DNA of 64,000 nt from Lachnospiraceae bacterium NK4A144 (GCA_000424365.1 AUJT01000022.1:1-64000), one strand, 5' to 3'; shown: positions 34,663 through 44,952, counted from the stretch's first letter. A program made the numbers and translations. Notes: generated from the letters alone by a model not told the origin.

Positions 34663-36522
34663 TTATTTCCTGATCTTATTCATTATCTTTTGGGTTATGG
34701 TATCCGCATCTATACCAACAACCTGTTTCAGTATATTCACGTTACCATGCTCTACATATGCATCCGGAAGCGTAACCGACATCATAGGGAATTCCGGATC
34801 TACACGATCAATAACTTCGCGTACTTTCTCGCCAAATCCACCTGATTTTACGTTTTCTTCCATGGTAACGATGAGGTTGCCTTTTTCCATGGCAGTGCTT
34901 ACCATTTTTTCATCTATAGGCTTCACAAAACGCGCATTTACAAGAGCACACGGGATTCCGTTTGCTTTCAGTGTTTCTCTGACCTGTACTGCTGTCTCTA
35001 CCATAGATCCCACAGCTAAAAGCTGAACGCCCTCTTCATCAAAAATGCGCTCTGATCTTCCGTAAACAATTTTTTCCCGATGCTCCTCAAGCCCATCATA
35101 AGCCTGACCTCTCGGGTATCTGATCGCAATAGGGCCATCAAAATCCACTGCAAATTTCATCATATCCGAAAGTTCCCACTTATTTTTGGGTGCCATGATA
35201 TGCATATTCGGAATCGATGAAAGGTAGGACAGGTCAAAGATTCCCTGATGAGTTTCACCGTCTGCCCCTACCAATCCTGCACGGTCTATGCAAAAGATCA
35301 CATGAAGATTCTGTATGCACACATCGTGCAGTATCTGGTCATATCCTCTTTGAAGGAATGATGAATATACCGCAAATACCGGTATCATTCCTCCTGCCGC
35401 AAGTCCCGCCGCAAAGGTTACTGCATGCTCCTCTGCAATACCTGTATCAAAAAATCTGTCAGGATAAAGATTCCTAAATCTTTTAAGACCGGTACCGTCA
35501 GGCATCGCCGCAGTTATTGCCACTACTCTGTCATTTCTGGCCGCAAGCTTTATCATGACTGTAGAAAAGATATCAGTCCAACCGGCTTTAGCTTTATTTT
35601 TAAGTGGAAGTCCTGTCTCTATATCAAATGGTTCTGTTCCATGAAAACGCGCAGGATGTCTCTCTGCCGGAGCATATCCCATACCTTTTTTTGTACATAC
35701 ATGGATCAGAACAGCATGATTTATCTTCTTTGCCTCTTCAATGAGTCTGACCATCTCACGGATATTGTGTCCATCTGCAGGACCAAGGTATGTTATACCC
35801 ATATCTTCAAAAAACATACCGGGTACAAAAAGCTGCTTTAAGGAGCTTTTATACCTCTTCAGGTGATCCACAACGGCCTGACCTCTGGGGATGCGTAATA
35901 GCTGTTTTTGAAGAGCCATCTTAAAGTCCTGATATCCTTCAGCTGTACGTATTCCCTGCAGATACTTTGAAATACCGCCAACATTCTCTGATATGGACAT
36001 ATTATTATCATTAAGGATAATGATAAAATTCGTCTCCAGCTTAGATGCATTATTAAGTGCCTCGTAAGCCATTCCGCCAGTCAAAGCACCGTCTCCGATA
36101 ACCGATACAACAGTACGCTTTTCATGGCGAAGATCTCTGGCCTTTACAAGACCGAGTCCTGCTGAAATTGATGTAGAACTGTGTCCTGTGTCAAAGGCAT
36201 CACATTCACTTTCAGATCTTTTAGGAAATCCTGATATTCCGCCATACTGTCTCAGTCCATCAAAATCTCCGCGCCTGCCTGTGAGGATCTTATGTGTATA
36301 AGACTGGTGTCCCACATCAAAAACGATCTTATCCTGCGGAAGATTCAACGCAAGATGAAGCGCCATGGTTAGTTCCACCGCGCCAAGATTTGATCCCAGA
36401 TGTCCGCCGCTCCTGCTGATCTTCTTTATGAGAAATGTCCGGATTTCCTGCGCGAGAAGCGCATACTCATCCGGGCTGACTTTTTTTATATCATTCGCCT
36501 GATTAATCCGATCAAGTATCAT
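34663..36522 (-). CDS. dxs: 1-deoxy-D-xylulose-5-phosphate synthase
   Basis: A 619-residue thiamine-diphosphate enzyme at the entry of the MEP isoprenoid pathway, joining pyruvate and glyceraldehyde 3-phosphate. It has VFDVGHQSYTHKIL, the ThDP/Mg motif GDGALTGGMAYEALN, and transketolase-like GIAEEHAVTFAAGLA. I choose ATG 36522 with AGGCGGA upstream; a TTG 18 bases earlier is the alternative. The next gene upstream, ispA, supplies a later step. Confidence 0.96.
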   Translation of the reverse strand: MILDRINQANDIKKVSPDEYALLAQEIRTFLIKKISRSGGHLGSNLGAVELTMALHLALNLPQDKIVFDVGHQSYTHKILTGRRGDFDGLRQYGGISGFPKRSESECDAFDTGHSSTSISAGLGLVKARDLRHEKRTVVSVIGDGALTGGMAYEALNNASKLETNFIIILNDNNMSISENVGGISKYLQGIRTAEGYQDFKMALQKQLLRIPRGQAVVDHLKRYKSSLKQLFVPGMFFEDMGITYLGPADGHNIREMVRLIEEAKKINHAVLIHVCTKKGMGYAPAERHPARFHGTEPFDIETGLPLKNKAKAGWTDIFSTVMIKLAARNDRVVAITAAMPDGTGLKRFRNLYPDRFFDTGIAEEHAVTFAAGLAAGGMIPVFAVYSSFLQRGYDQILHDVCIQNLHVIFCIDRAGLVGADGETHQGIFDLSYLSSIPNMHIMAPKNKWELSDMMKFAVDFDGPIAIRYPRGQAYDGLEEHREKIVYGRSERIFDEEGVQLLAVGSMVETAVQVRETLKANGIPCALVNARFVKPIDEKMVSTAMEKGNLIVTMEENVKSGGFGEKVREVIDRVDPEFPMMSVTLPDAYVEHGNVNILKQVVGIDADTITQKIMNKIRK

Positions 36523-36555
36523 CTTACATTCCGCCTGCAAACCAAAAATCTTTAA

Positions 36556-37458
36556 TTATTTCTGTCTTGTAACCAAACTTATCACAAGTTCTCTTAAAAA
36601 GCCATCAGACTCAGGCAGTTTATCCATTATAGCCAATGCACTTTCCGTCATGTCAGAAGCATCCTTTTTTGCATGTTCGATCCCCTTAAGAGTTACATAT
36701 GTCACTTTTCCATTTTCCGCATCAGAACCGACATGTTTTCCAAGGATCTTTTCATCACCTGTCACGTCAAGGATATCATCCTCTATCTGAAAAGCTACTC
36801 CAACATAGTGTCCTATATCTTCCAGCTTCTTTAATTCTTCATCAGAAACATTACATAAACAGCCGCCGATCATAAGCGCACTTTCCAAAAGACATGCTGT
36901 TTTCTTTTCATGAATATAGAGCAGTTCCTGCAGATCAAGTTTCCTGTTTCTTTCTTCTGCATCTACATCTGCCGATTGTCCTCCGAGCATACCGTTTATA
37001 CCGGCTTTGTCGGAAAGAATTTTGAGAGCCTTTATAATACTCTCAGTAGTTGTCTGACCCTTTTCTACTGAAAAAGCCTTTAACGCAGTTTCATATGCAA
37101 GGTTCAAAAGTCCGTCACCTGCAAGGGTAGCCATACCAGGACCATATACAGCATGAGTAGTTTTTCTTCCTCTCCTATACATATCATTGTCCATCGCCGG
37201 CAGATCATCATGAACCAGTGAATAATTATGGATCATCTCCAGTGCTGCCATAAACGGCTCAACTACCTGTTCTTTTCCACCATACATCTGATACACGGCA
37301 TACATAATAACAGGACGAAGATGTTTTCCTCCCGAAAGAGCTGAATAATTCATTGCTTCTGCAACTCTTACTTCATACCCTTTTTCTTCCGGAAGATATG
37401 ACTTTAATACCGACTCGGCAAAGTCTGCACGTCTTTTTAATTCTTCACTGAAAATCAT
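36556..37458 (-). CDS. ispA: Polyprenyl (farnesyl) diphosphate synthase
   Basis: A 300-residue all-helical prenyltransferase elongating allylic diphosphates with IPP. The first aspartate-rich motif is HDDLPAMDND; the second is FQIEDDILDVTGD. SGGKHLRP near the N-terminus binds diphosphate. The start is ATG 37458, with AGAGGGTGG upstream, overlapping xseB by 14 bases. An upstream in-frame ATG at 37476 has no ribosome binding site. Confidence 0.94.
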   Translation of the reverse strand: MIFSEELKRRADFAESVLKSYLPEEKGYEVRVAEAMNYSALSGGKHLRPVIMYAVYQMYGGKEQVVEPFMAALEMIHNYSLVHDDLPAMDNDMYRRGRKTTHAVYGPGMATLAGDGLLNLAYETALKAFSVEKGQTTTESIIKALKILSDKAGINGMLGGQSADVDAEERNRKLDLQELLYIHEKKTACLLESALMIGGCLCNVSDEELKKLEDIGHYVGVAFQIEDDILDVTGDEKILGKHVGSDAENGKVTYVTLKGIEHAKKDASDMTESALAIMDKLPESDGFLRELVISLVTRQK

Positions 37459-37672
37459 CCGTTCCACCCTCTTCATTTATGATCTGAACTTTCTTTTCGA
37501 CTTCATCGATCTTTCCGCTGACTTCTTTTAAAACCTTCATTCCTTTTTCGAATACGGCAAAAGACTCTTCGAGAGAAATATCATCGTCCGAAAGCTTTTT
37601 TAAGGAATCTTCCAAAAAAGTAAATCCTTCCTCAATGGACATTTCCTTATCTTTCTTCTGTCTTGGTGACAT
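37445..37672 (-). CDS. xseB: Exodeoxyribonuclease VII small subunit
   Basis: A 75-residue helical protein with the family pattern FTFLEDSLKKL-SLEESFAVFEKGMK. It pairs with XseA. The start is ATG 37672 with AAAGGTG upstream, overlapping the xseA end by 26 bases. Confidence 0.92.
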   Translation of the reverse strand: MSPRQKKDKEMSIEEGFTFLEDSLKKLSDDDISLEESFAVFEKGMKVLKEVSGKIDEVEKKVQIINEEGGTDDFQ

Positions 37673-38912
37673 CGGCAAACACCTTTCCGTTCTGTACATA
37701 GATCATGACCTCATCTCCCGGATGCACTTCATTCACATCCTTTAGAGGTCTGCCATTACCTAGTTCTGTAAAAGTATATCCACGACTCAATGTATTTAAA
37801 GGTGAAACTCCATTTAAGCGCTCAGCCAAGATCGCACGTCTTTCCTTAACTGCTCTAAGCTTTTCACCCATTCCGCCTGTAAGGCCATCTTCAAAACGAA
37901 CTTCCATCATATGATACTCCTGCAAAATACGTTCCATATGACGCTTAAGTTCTTTTCGATAATTGTCCACACGGATCTTTTTCTCTTTCAGACTTCCCTC
38001 CGGTGAAAAGCGCATAAAACCAGACAAAAGAGTATTATACTTTTCTCTTTTGCCTCTTAACTTGTTCATCATCAAAGCCGAAAGCTTATCCTTATATATT
38101 TCCAAAGCTCCCTGAAAAGCAGCGTAATCAAAAACAGCAAGTTCCGCCGCCGCACTTGGCGTCGGTGCTCTGAGGTCCGCTACCCAGTCAGCAATGGTCG
38201 TATCAGTTTCATGTCCTGTTCCGGAAATAACCGGTACCGGACAATCAAAAATGGCCCTGGCAACTATCTCTTCATTAAAAGCCCACAGATCCTCGATAGA
38301 TCCACCGCCTCTGCCAACGATGATCACATCAACATCTCTCTTCTGAAGCTCTTCTATCCCTAAAACTATCGACTCTGCTGCGCCATCCCCCTGAACCTTT
38401 GCAGGATAGAGAATGATCTGCAGATACGGATTTCTCCTCAACGAAACATTTATAATATCCCTGACAGCAGCACCGGTAGGTGCCGTCACTACTCCAAGCG
38501 TCCTTACGAATTTCGGGATTGGCTGTTTATACATCTCGTCAAACATTCCCATATCCGCAAGATCCTGTCGGAGTTTCTCATATTTTTCATATAGAAGACC
38601 TGAGCCTTCGCGGGAAATTCTTTTGGCATAGACCTGATACCGGCCATCACGCTCGTATACACCGATTCTGCCTGTGACGACCACCGACTGCCCTTCCTCC
38701 AAACAAAAATCCAGAGAAACGGCATCTGAGGCAAACATTACACCCGCGATCGCTGCTTTGCTGTCTTTTACCGTAAAGTATATATGCCCGGAAGAATGAT
38801 ACTTAACATTTGACAATTCTCCCTTTACACTGACACGCGAAAGCAGCATATCATCATCAAAAATACCACGGATGTATGAATTAACCTGACTGACTGAATA
38901 GACTTTCTCCAT
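37647..38912 (-). CDS. xseA: Exodeoxyribonuclease VII large subunit
   Basis: A 421-residue single-strand nuclease subunit. The N-terminal OB-fold (VSVKGELSNVKYHSSGHIYF) precedes the catalytic domain with VIIVGRGGGSIEDLWAFN and a conserved Asp-containing HETDTTIADWVADLRAPTP. A helical C-terminal region follows. The start codon overlaps the nusB stop by one base (TAATG). Confidence 0.96.
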   Translation of the reverse strand: MEKVYSVSQVNSYIRGIFDDDMLLSRVSVKGELSNVKYHSSGHIYFTVKDSKAAIAGVMFASDAVSLDFCLEEGQSVVVTGRIGVYERDGRYQVYAKRISREGSGLLYEKYEKLRQDLADMGMFDEMYKQPIPKFVRTLGVVTAPTGAAVRDIINVSLRRNPYLQIILYPAKVQGDGAAESIVLGIEELQKRDVDVIIVGRGGGSIEDLWAFNEEIVARAIFDCPVPVISGTGHETDTTIADWVADLRAPTPSAAAELAVFDYAAFQGALEIYKDKLSALMMNKLRGKREKYNTLLSGFMRFSPEGSLKEKKIRVDNYRKELKRHMERILQEYHMMEVRFEDGLTGGMGEKLRAVKERRAILAERLNGVSPLNTLSRGYTFTELGNGRPLKDVNEVHPGDEVMIYVQNGKVFADVTKTEER

Positions 38913-39313
38913 TAACCTACCAGTTTGGCAAGAACACCATTTACAAACGCAGGCGATCCATCCTGTCCATACTTTTTGGCAAGTTCAACCGCCTCATCAA
39001 TAGCAACTCCTGTCGGAACATCTTCATCATGTAAGATCTCATAAGCTGCAAGACGGATAAGAGCCAGTTCTACCTTTCCCATACGGGAAGTAGTCCATCC
39101 CTCTGCCTTCTCATTGATCTTTTCATCAAGTTCTGTAAGTTTGCCAAGGATATTCTTGAATTTAGTCTCAATGTATTCCTCTGAGGCATCGTCTGCGGGT
39201 TCCTCAAGGGATTCAAAATAAAGACGCATTGTTTCAGGCATCTCTTCAACTGAATTAAACTCAGTCATAAAAACCAATATAAAAATATGTTCTCTTAAAA
39301 GACTTCTCCTCAT
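38912..39313 (-). CDS. nusB: Transcription antitermination factor NusB
   Basis: A 133-residue all-helical protein acting with NusE/S10 on rRNA boxA. Recognised by its N-terminal RRSLLREHIFILVF and C-terminal IRLAAYEIL...GVAIDEAVELAKKYG...FVNGVLAKL pattern. It overlaps the end of the Asp23 gene by four bases. Confidence 0.95.
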   Translation of the reverse strand: MRRSLLREHIFILVFMTEFNSVEEMPETMRLYFESLEEPADDASEEYIETKFKNILGKLTELDEKINEKAEGWTTSRMGKVELALIRLAAYEILHDEDVPTGVAIDEAVELAKKYGQDGSPAFVNGVLAKLVG

Positions 39314-39699
39314 GCTGTGGTTCCTGCCTCCATCTGGATTCCGGCAACTCGGATATTAACATCCGCAACAGTAAGACCTGTCATTGTCTCGATAGAGCTT
39401 CTGACCTTTTCCTGTACCTTTCTGCTAACTTCCGGAATACTGTAACCATAACGAATGTGTACTGCAACATCTGCACGTACAACACCATTTACTACTTCTA
39501 CACGCACGCCCTTGTCGGCCTTCTTTACACCGACATAAGCCATGATATTTTTGCCAACACCGCCATGCATGGTTCCTACGCCGTCCACTTCCTGTGCAGC
39601 AAGCGCAGCAATAACTGCAACAACATCATCAGCAATTTTTACCTCTCCCTGAATACCGGTATTCAGAAGAGTAGCAGTTTCTCTTTTTTCATTTGCCAT
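39310..39699 (-). CDS. Asp23/Gls24 family envelope stress protein
   Basis: A 129-residue member of the Asp23/Gls24 family (YqhY-like), with GEVKIADDVVAVIAALAA and an HIRYGYSIPEVSRKVQ segment typical of it. It is the first gene of the nusB operon, as yqhY is in Bacillus. There YqhY has been tied to fatty-acid synthesis control; whether that holds here is unknown. The start is ATG 39699 with GAGAGGA upstream. Confidence 0.9.
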   Translation of the reverse strand: MANEKRETATLLNTGIQGEVKIADDVVAVIAALAAQEVDGVGTMHGGVGKNIMAYVGVKKADKGVRVEVVNGVVRADVAVHIRYGYSIPEVSRKVQEKVRSSIETMTGLTVADVNIRVAGIQMEAGTTA

Positions 39700-39756
39700 C
39701 TGTTCTTGTCCTCTCAATTCTACAGACGTTCCGATTTTTCCCTATTTCAAACTAAT

Positions 39757-39765
39757 ATTATATCA
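39757..39765 (-). promoter_or_regulatory. Extended -10 promoter of the asp23-nusB-dxs-argR operon
   Basis: TGATATAAT on the minus strand about 57 bases before the Asp23 start. The -35 box is weak. No terminator is evident between the upstream lipoprotein gene and this point. Confidence 0.55.
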
Positions 39766-39806
39766 AACTCCCTTACAAAAAGGAAGTTCGTTACTGTTCT
39801 CTCACT

Positions 39807-41141
39807 TCAGCTCTCTGCTCCAGCCGAGAAAGTCATTGTATTCTCCCTGTCATCACGAATATATTTCACGCTATCTGATTCCGGAAGGATTTCAAATATC
39901 TTTCTCTCATCAAATAGAGCCGAGCTCAGTTCCTGATATACATTACTGTCAGAACATCGGATAGTAAAATTGTCATCATCCTGTTTAGCCTCATATTCAA
40001 AAAGAGCCTTCAGACGATTAAAATCCGCAGTTGTAAAATAGCGGCCTTCTTTTACGTAATAATATTCGTCAAGTGCTGTGCAGTTTGGCAGCTTGACCGG
40101 ATTATTTATCGCATGTGTCCTGCGAAGTATATCTTCATTGCAGCCGAAATAATTATAGTTTGTATGTGGAGCAAGCGAACTGTCTTCCATCCGGTATGAT
40201 GCGTCTCCCCATGTGGTATCGACATAACATTCTGTGCCATCCATTCTTACAAGATTCCATGAATGGCTTTCTCCATCTGCAGTGCCGTAGACCACTGTAC
40301 AGAAAATCCCGAGCTTATCCAGCAAATATTTCGTAGCCATTGTATAGCCCTGGCAAACGCTCCGTCCGTTTAAGAATACCGATGAAATATTCTGATTATC
40401 CGGTGCTTCCAGACTGTAATCCGTATGATCGATTATCCATTGAAACACATATCTGACCTGCTCATATTCAGAGCCGTCCCTTGGACAATCCTTTAATGCA
40501 GCTTCTGCGACCTTTGCGATTTCCTTCTCCTTCATCTTTCTGACATCCGGAGACACATTATATTTTCCCGAAATCTCGATCTTGACCGGTACCCCGTTAC
40601 GTGTTGTTTCAGTAGTCCTGTATCCATCTACAAAAAACAGCTCCGGATGGTCCATCATCACCAGATTAAATACTCGGTCTATCACATCTGCATCAAGCGT
40701 AGAAAGCTCGGTATTATCGCTCATATTCAGAAAACAGTTATAGATTTCCAAATATACCTTTTTTTCATCCGCAGTTATTTTTGAAAAACAATATGCACGC
40801 TCATCTTTAGCCAGATCATCCAACGAGGGATTGTCCGATCCGGTTTCTTCACTGCCGCTCTCGTCAGCCTCCGTGCTTCCGATTTCATCAACAACGGGAT
40901 TTTCTTCAGTATGATCTGCATCTCCATCATTATCTGAAATGCTATTCATATCATCGTCACCAAAGAAAATATAATGTATCGGATCATCCGGCATCGCTTC
41001 ACGGATCTTATCCATGACATGTTCCAGCCGTTTCTGAACCGCACAACCGCTTAGAAGCACAGTACAAAGACATAAAAGAAGCGGCACGTGCAGAATTTTC
41101 TGCAGACGGCGCACTCTTCTTTTCTTACGATCAGAGTTCAC
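39807..41141 (-). CDS. Lipoprotein with transglutaminase-like domain
   Basis: A 444-residue exported protein. The signal peptide ends in lipobox L-S-G-C (TVLLSGCAVQ), followed by an acidic Ser/Glu/Asp linker. The C-terminal half carries the Cys-His-Asp set of the transglutaminase-like superfamily: SVCQGYT, GESHSWNLV and YVDTTWGD. Bacterial members are often cysteine peptidases or amidases acting on surface proteins; the activity here is not known. The start is GTG with GGAGG nine bases upstream. It ends the rel-hisS-aspS-prfC series. Confidence 0.85.
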   Translation of the reverse strand: MNSDRKKRRVRRLQKILHVPLLLCLCTVLLSGCAVQKRLEHVMDKIREAMPDDPIHYIFFGDDDMNSISDNDGDADHTEENPVVDEIGSTEADESGSEETGSDNPSLDDLAKDERAYCFSKITADEKKVYLEIYNCFLNMSDNTELSTLDADVIDRVFNLVMMDHPELFFVDGYRTTETTRNGVPVKIEISGKYNVSPDVRKMKEKEIAKVAEAALKDCPRDGSEYEQVRYVFQWIIDHTDYSLEAPDNQNISSVFLNGRSVCQGYTMATKYLLDKLGIFCTVVYGTADGESHSWNLVRMDGTECYVDTTWGDASYRMEDSSLAPHTNYNYFGCNEDILRRTHAINNPVKLPNCTALDEYYYVKEGRYFTTADFNRLKALFEYEAKQDDDNFTIRCSDSNVYQELSSALFDERKIFEILPESDSVKYIRDDRENTMTFSAGAES

Positions 41142-41159
41142 CTCGTGCCACCTCCGAAA

Positions 41160-42758
41160 TTATGCCTCGTTTTCGCTGTATTCTTCCAGTACAAGACCCT
41201 CATTACGGTCAAGAGTCATACCGATAGACCAACTGTTTACAAAGAGCAGAAGCGGTCTTCCCTTAAGATCGCGCACCTTCTTCATATCAGATGTACCTGT
41301 AATAGTATCGAGATCAATATCTCTGTCAGCGATCCAACGGATAAACTCATACGGAAGCTGATCAAGCTTAATCTCAACATTATACTCATTCTTAAGGCGG
41401 TACTGAAGAACTTCAAACTGCAGCACACCTACAACACCTACTATGATTTCTTCCATTCCGTAGTTTTCTTCCTGGAAGATCTGAATAGCACCTTCCTGAG
41501 CGATCTGCTCAATACCCTTTACGAACTGCTTACGTTTCATGGTATCGACCTGTCTGACTCTTGCAAAATGCTCCGGTGCAAATGTAGGGATTCCCGCATA
41601 CTTAAACTTGTCTCCGGGTGTACACAGTGTATCTCCGATGGAATAAATGCCCGGATCAAATACACCTATGATATCTCCTGCATATGCTTCACTTACTACA
41701 TGGCGTTCCTCAGCCATCATCTGCTGCGGCTGCATCAGGCGTACATTTTTTCCGCCCTGAACATGAAATACATCCATTCCCGCAGTAAATTTTCCGGAAC
41801 AGATTCTCATAAAAGCCACACGGTCACGATGTGCTTTGTTCATATTTGCCTGAATCTTAAATACAAACGCAGAAAAGCCCTTATCAACAGGATCGATCAC
41901 ACCTGTATCTGCCTTTCTCGGAAGCGGAGACGAAGTCATCTGAAGAAAATTATGAAGAAATATTTCCACGCCAAAGTTTGTCAGCGCTGAACCAAAGAAT
42001 ACAGGAGAAAGCTTACCTGCATTAACTTTTTCCTGATCAAATTCCTCACTTGCTCCATCGAGAAGCTCGATCTCGCTCAGAAGCTGTTTTCTGGCTTCCT
42101 CTCCGATCGCAGCAACAGAAGCAGCTTCATCGTCAAGAGAAATAACTGTTTCCGTTCCTTCCTTAGTTCCCTTCTGTGTATCGGCAAATTCAACAATATT
42201 TCTGTTTTTTCTGTCGTATACGCCCTTAAATTCCTTACCGGAACCAATAGGCCAGTTCACGGGACAGGTGGCGATTCCAAGCTCTTTTTCAATCTCGTCC
42301 AGGAGATCAAAGGTATCTCTCGCATCACGATCCATCTTATTGATGAATGTAAATACAGGTATACCTCGTCTGCCGCAAACTCTAAAAAGCTTTCGTGTCT
42401 GCGGCTCAACACCCTTTGCTCCATCGATTACCATTACGGCAGAATCTGCTGCCATAAGTGTACGGTATGTATCCTCCGAAAAGTCCTGATGTCCCGGTGT
42501 ATCAAGGATATTAATGCAGCAGCCATCAAATTCAAACTGAAGCACAGAACTTGTTACGGAAATACCTCTTTCCTTTTCGATATCCATCCAGTCAGATACC
42601 GCATGGCGCGCAGTTGCCTTACCCTTTACGGAACCTGCCAGATTGATCTGCCCTCCGTAGAGCAGAAACTTCTCTGTAAGAGTTGTCTTACCTGCATCCG
42701 GATGGGAAATAATGGCGAATGTTCGACGTTTATTGATCTCTTTTGCTAAATCGGACAA
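41160..42758 (-). CDS. prfC: Peptide chain release factor 3
   Basis: A 532-residue translational GTPase that recycles RF1/RF2. The P-loop is SHPDAGKTTLTE, G3 is DTPGHQDFSEDT, and G4 is NKMDRDARD. Elongation-factor-like domains II and III follow. The start appears to be TTG, with AAGGAG nine bases upstream and the normal N-terminus SDLAKEINKRRTFAIISHPD; no closer ATG fits. Confidence 0.96.
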   Translation of the reverse strand: MSDLAKEINKRRTFAIISHPDAGKTTLTEKFLLYGGQINLAGSVKGKATARHAVSDWMDIEKERGISVTSSVLQFEFDGCCINILDTPGHQDFSEDTYRTLMAADSAVMVIDGAKGVEPQTRKLFRVCGRRGIPVFTFINKMDRDARDTFDLLDEIEKELGIATCPVNWPIGSGKEFKGVYDRKNRNIVEFADTQKGTKEGTETVISLDDEAASVAAIGEEARKQLLSEIELLDGASEEFDQEKVNAGKLSPVFFGSALTNFGVEIFLHNFLQMTSSPLPRKADTGVIDPVDKGFSAFVFKIQANMNKAHRDRVAFMRICSGKFTAGMDVFHVQGGKNVRLMQPQQMMAEERHVVSEAYAGDIIGVFDPGIYSIGDTLCTPGDKFKYAGIPTFAPEHFARVRQVDTMKRKQFVKGIEQIAQEGAIQIFQEENYGMEEIIVGVVGVLQFEVLQYRLKNEYNVEIKLDQLPYEFIRWIADRDIDLDTITGTSDMKKVRDLKGRPLLLFVNSWSIGMTLDRNEGLVLEEYSENEA

Positions 42759-42777
42759 AACTGATTACTCCTTAAAA

Positions 42778-43146
42778 TTAAATCCAGTGCGCATCCATCG
42801 CCGCATCCCATTCAGGTTTACGTACAAAATACTGGCGATTAAGGCACTTAACTGCCATGAGTCTTCCCTCTTCCGTAAACGGAAAAGAGAAGCTCTGTTT
42901 TTTTTCATCTGGTGTTTTCTCGTAAGAATACGGCTCCGGCCATACACTGACCAGAAAAGTCGCATCCTTTGCCCATTCCTCCTCCGGAGAGTAAAAGACC
43001 TTTTTCAGCGGTTCCCTGGCTACCCGGTATCTCATACCCCGGTATGAGCCAAGAAACGCTTCTCCATAAAGATAATGAGTATATCCGTAAAGATCGGAGG
43101 CATGGATCACTTCTTTTTCATCTGACTTCTCAGACTCAACACTCAT
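42778..43146 (-). CDS. Hypothetical protein between aspS and prfC
   Basis: I do not recognise this 122-residue soluble protein. It is rich in Tyr, Trp and charged residues, has no signal peptide or membrane helix, and includes LYGYTHYLYGEAFLGSYRGM and VWPEPYSYEKTP. It starts two bases after the aspS stop and ends 19 bases before prfC, so it is expressed with translation genes. Confidence 0.75.
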   Translation of the reverse strand: MSVESEKSDEKEVIHASDLYGYTHYLYGEAFLGSYRGMRYRVAREPLKKVFYSPEEEWAKDATFLVSVWPEPYSYEKTPDEKKQSFSFPFTEEGRLMAVKCLNRQYFVRKPEWDAAMDAHWI

Positions 43147-43148
43147 GT

Positions 43149-44921
43149 TTATTCTTCTTCCTTATCATCGGCAACGATAGCGATATGAACATCGTCAAGC
43201 TGCTTCTGCTCTACTTCTGAAGGTGAGCCCATCATAAGATCCACTGCATTCTTGTTCATAGGGAACGGAATGATCTCACGGATTGATTCTTCTCCGGCAA
43301 TAAGCATTACCATACGGTCAACACCGGGAGCGATTCCTGCATGCGGCGGTGCTCCATAGCAGAACGCATTGTACATGGCAGGGAACTTCTTCTTAACATC
43401 TTCCTCACCAAGTCCTACAATACGGAACGCCTCAACCATGATCTCCGGATCATGATTACGTACAGCACCACTGGAAAGCTCGACACCATTACATACAAGA
43501 TCATACTGATAAGCCATGATAGTTAACGGGTCATCATTCTTAAGAGCTTCCACTCCGCCCTGCGGCATTGAGAACGGGTTATGGCAGAATTCAAGCTCAC
43601 CTGACTCCTCACCGATCTCATACATCGGGAAGTCAACGATCCAACAGAACTCATAGCAGTCTTTCTTCATGTGACCTTCTGCCTGAGGACCTACTGTCTT
43701 GATAATGACGCCTGCTGTCTTCTGTGCCTGGTTCTTCTTTCCGGCAGCCATAAATACACAGTCACCGCTCTTAAGACCAAGCTTCTCGGTAAGAGCTGCC
43801 TGTCTCTCTGTAAGAAACTTGCTGATACCGCCTGTGAAGGAACCATCCTCACCAACCTTAAACCAACATGCCTTGCTGCCGCTGACAACCTCAACATCTA
43901 CAAGGATCTTGTCGATAGCCTTACGTGCAAGCTTGCAGTCTGATACTCTGACAGCCTTGATCACGTTTCCTGCTGCAAACGGTCCAAATCCGCAGTCTGA
44001 AAGAACATCTGTAACATCCTCAGCAACGAGGTCGATACGAAGATCCGGCTTATCTGAACCGTATTTCTCAAGCGCATCGAGATACTTGATCCTGGTGAAC
44101 GGAGCTGTTGAAGCAGTCTTATATACGCCGTAACGCGCAAATACCGGAGGAAGTACTCTCTCAAGTACTGCAAATACATCTTCCTGAGATGCAAAGGACA
44201 TCTCCATATCAAGCTGATAGAACTCACCCGGAGAACGGTCTGCTCTGGCATCCTCGTCTCGGAAGCACGGAGCGATCTGGAAGTAACGGTCAAATCCGGA
44301 CGCCATCAGGATCTGCTTAAACTGCTGCGGAGCCTGTGGAAGCGCATAGAACTGACCCGGGTGAAGACGTGACGGTACAAGGTAATCACGCGCACCCTCA
44401 GGGCTTGAACATGTAAGGATCGGAGTTGTGATCTCCAGGAATCCTTCCTCTGTCATTGCACGACGAAGATCTGCAACAATATTTGCACGAAGCAGGATAT
44501 TATTCTTGACTGCAGGATTTCTGAGATCAAGATAACGATACTTAAGTCTTGTATTTTCATCTGCTTCCTTAGAACGATTGATCTCAAACGGAAGCTCATT
44601 GTAAATGCACTTTCCAAGTACAGTTATTTCTGACGGAACAACTTCGATCTCGCCTGTTGCCATATCTGTGTTCTTGCTTGAACGCTCGCGTACGACACCT
44701 GTAATCTGAAGAGTTGACTCGCAGTTCACACCACTGATCTTCTCCATCATCTCCTCTGTCTCGATCACTACCTGTGTCTTTCCGTAGAAATCACGGAGAA
44801 CAAGGAAACCGAGATTTTTGCTGACCTTACGGATATTTTCAAACCATCCGCAGAGAGTTACATTCTTTCCTGCATCGGAAAGACGAAGCTCGTTACAGTT
44901 ATGAGTTCTTGACTGAAACAT
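43149..44921 (-). CDS. aspS: Aspartate-tRNA ligase
   Basis: A 590-residue class II synthetase. The N-terminal OB anticodon-binding domain (VTLCGWFENIRKVSKNLGF) precedes the catalytic core with motif 2 (FRDEDARADRSPGEFYQLD), an inserted GAD domain (~285-420), and motif 3 (GVDRMVMLIAGEESIREI). Full bacterial length suggests the standard bacterial type, which can be discriminating or non-discriminating. AGAGGA precedes the ATG. Confidence 0.96.
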   Translation of the reverse strand: MFQSRTHNCNELRLSDAGKNVTLCGWFENIRKVSKNLGFLVLRDFYGKTQVVIETEEMMEKISGVNCESTLQITGVVRERSSKNTDMATGEIEVVPSEITVLGKCIYNELPFEINRSKEADENTRLKYRYLDLRNPAVKNNILLRANIVADLRRAMTEEGFLEITTPILTCSSPEGARDYLVPSRLHPGQFYALPQAPQQFKQILMASGFDRYFQIAPCFRDEDARADRSPGEFYQLDMEMSFASQEDVFAVLERVLPPVFARYGVYKTASTAPFTRIKYLDALEKYGSDKPDLRIDLVAEDVTDVLSDCGFGPFAAGNVIKAVRVSDCKLARKAIDKILVDVEVVSGSKACWFKVGEDGSFTGGISKFLTERQAALTEKLGLKSGDCVFMAAGKKNQAQKTAGVIIKTVGPQAEGHMKKDCYEFCWIVDFPMYEIGEESGELEFCHNPFSMPQGGVEALKNDDPLTIMAYQYDLVCNGVELSSGAVRNHDPEIMVEAFRIVGLGEEDVKKKFPAMYNAFCYGAPPHAGIAPGVDRMVMLIAGEESIREIIPFPMNKNAVDLMMGSPSEVEQKQLDDVHIAIVADDKEEE

Positions 44922-44952
44922 TTTTTTCCTCTTTCATCTTTGTAATTATGAT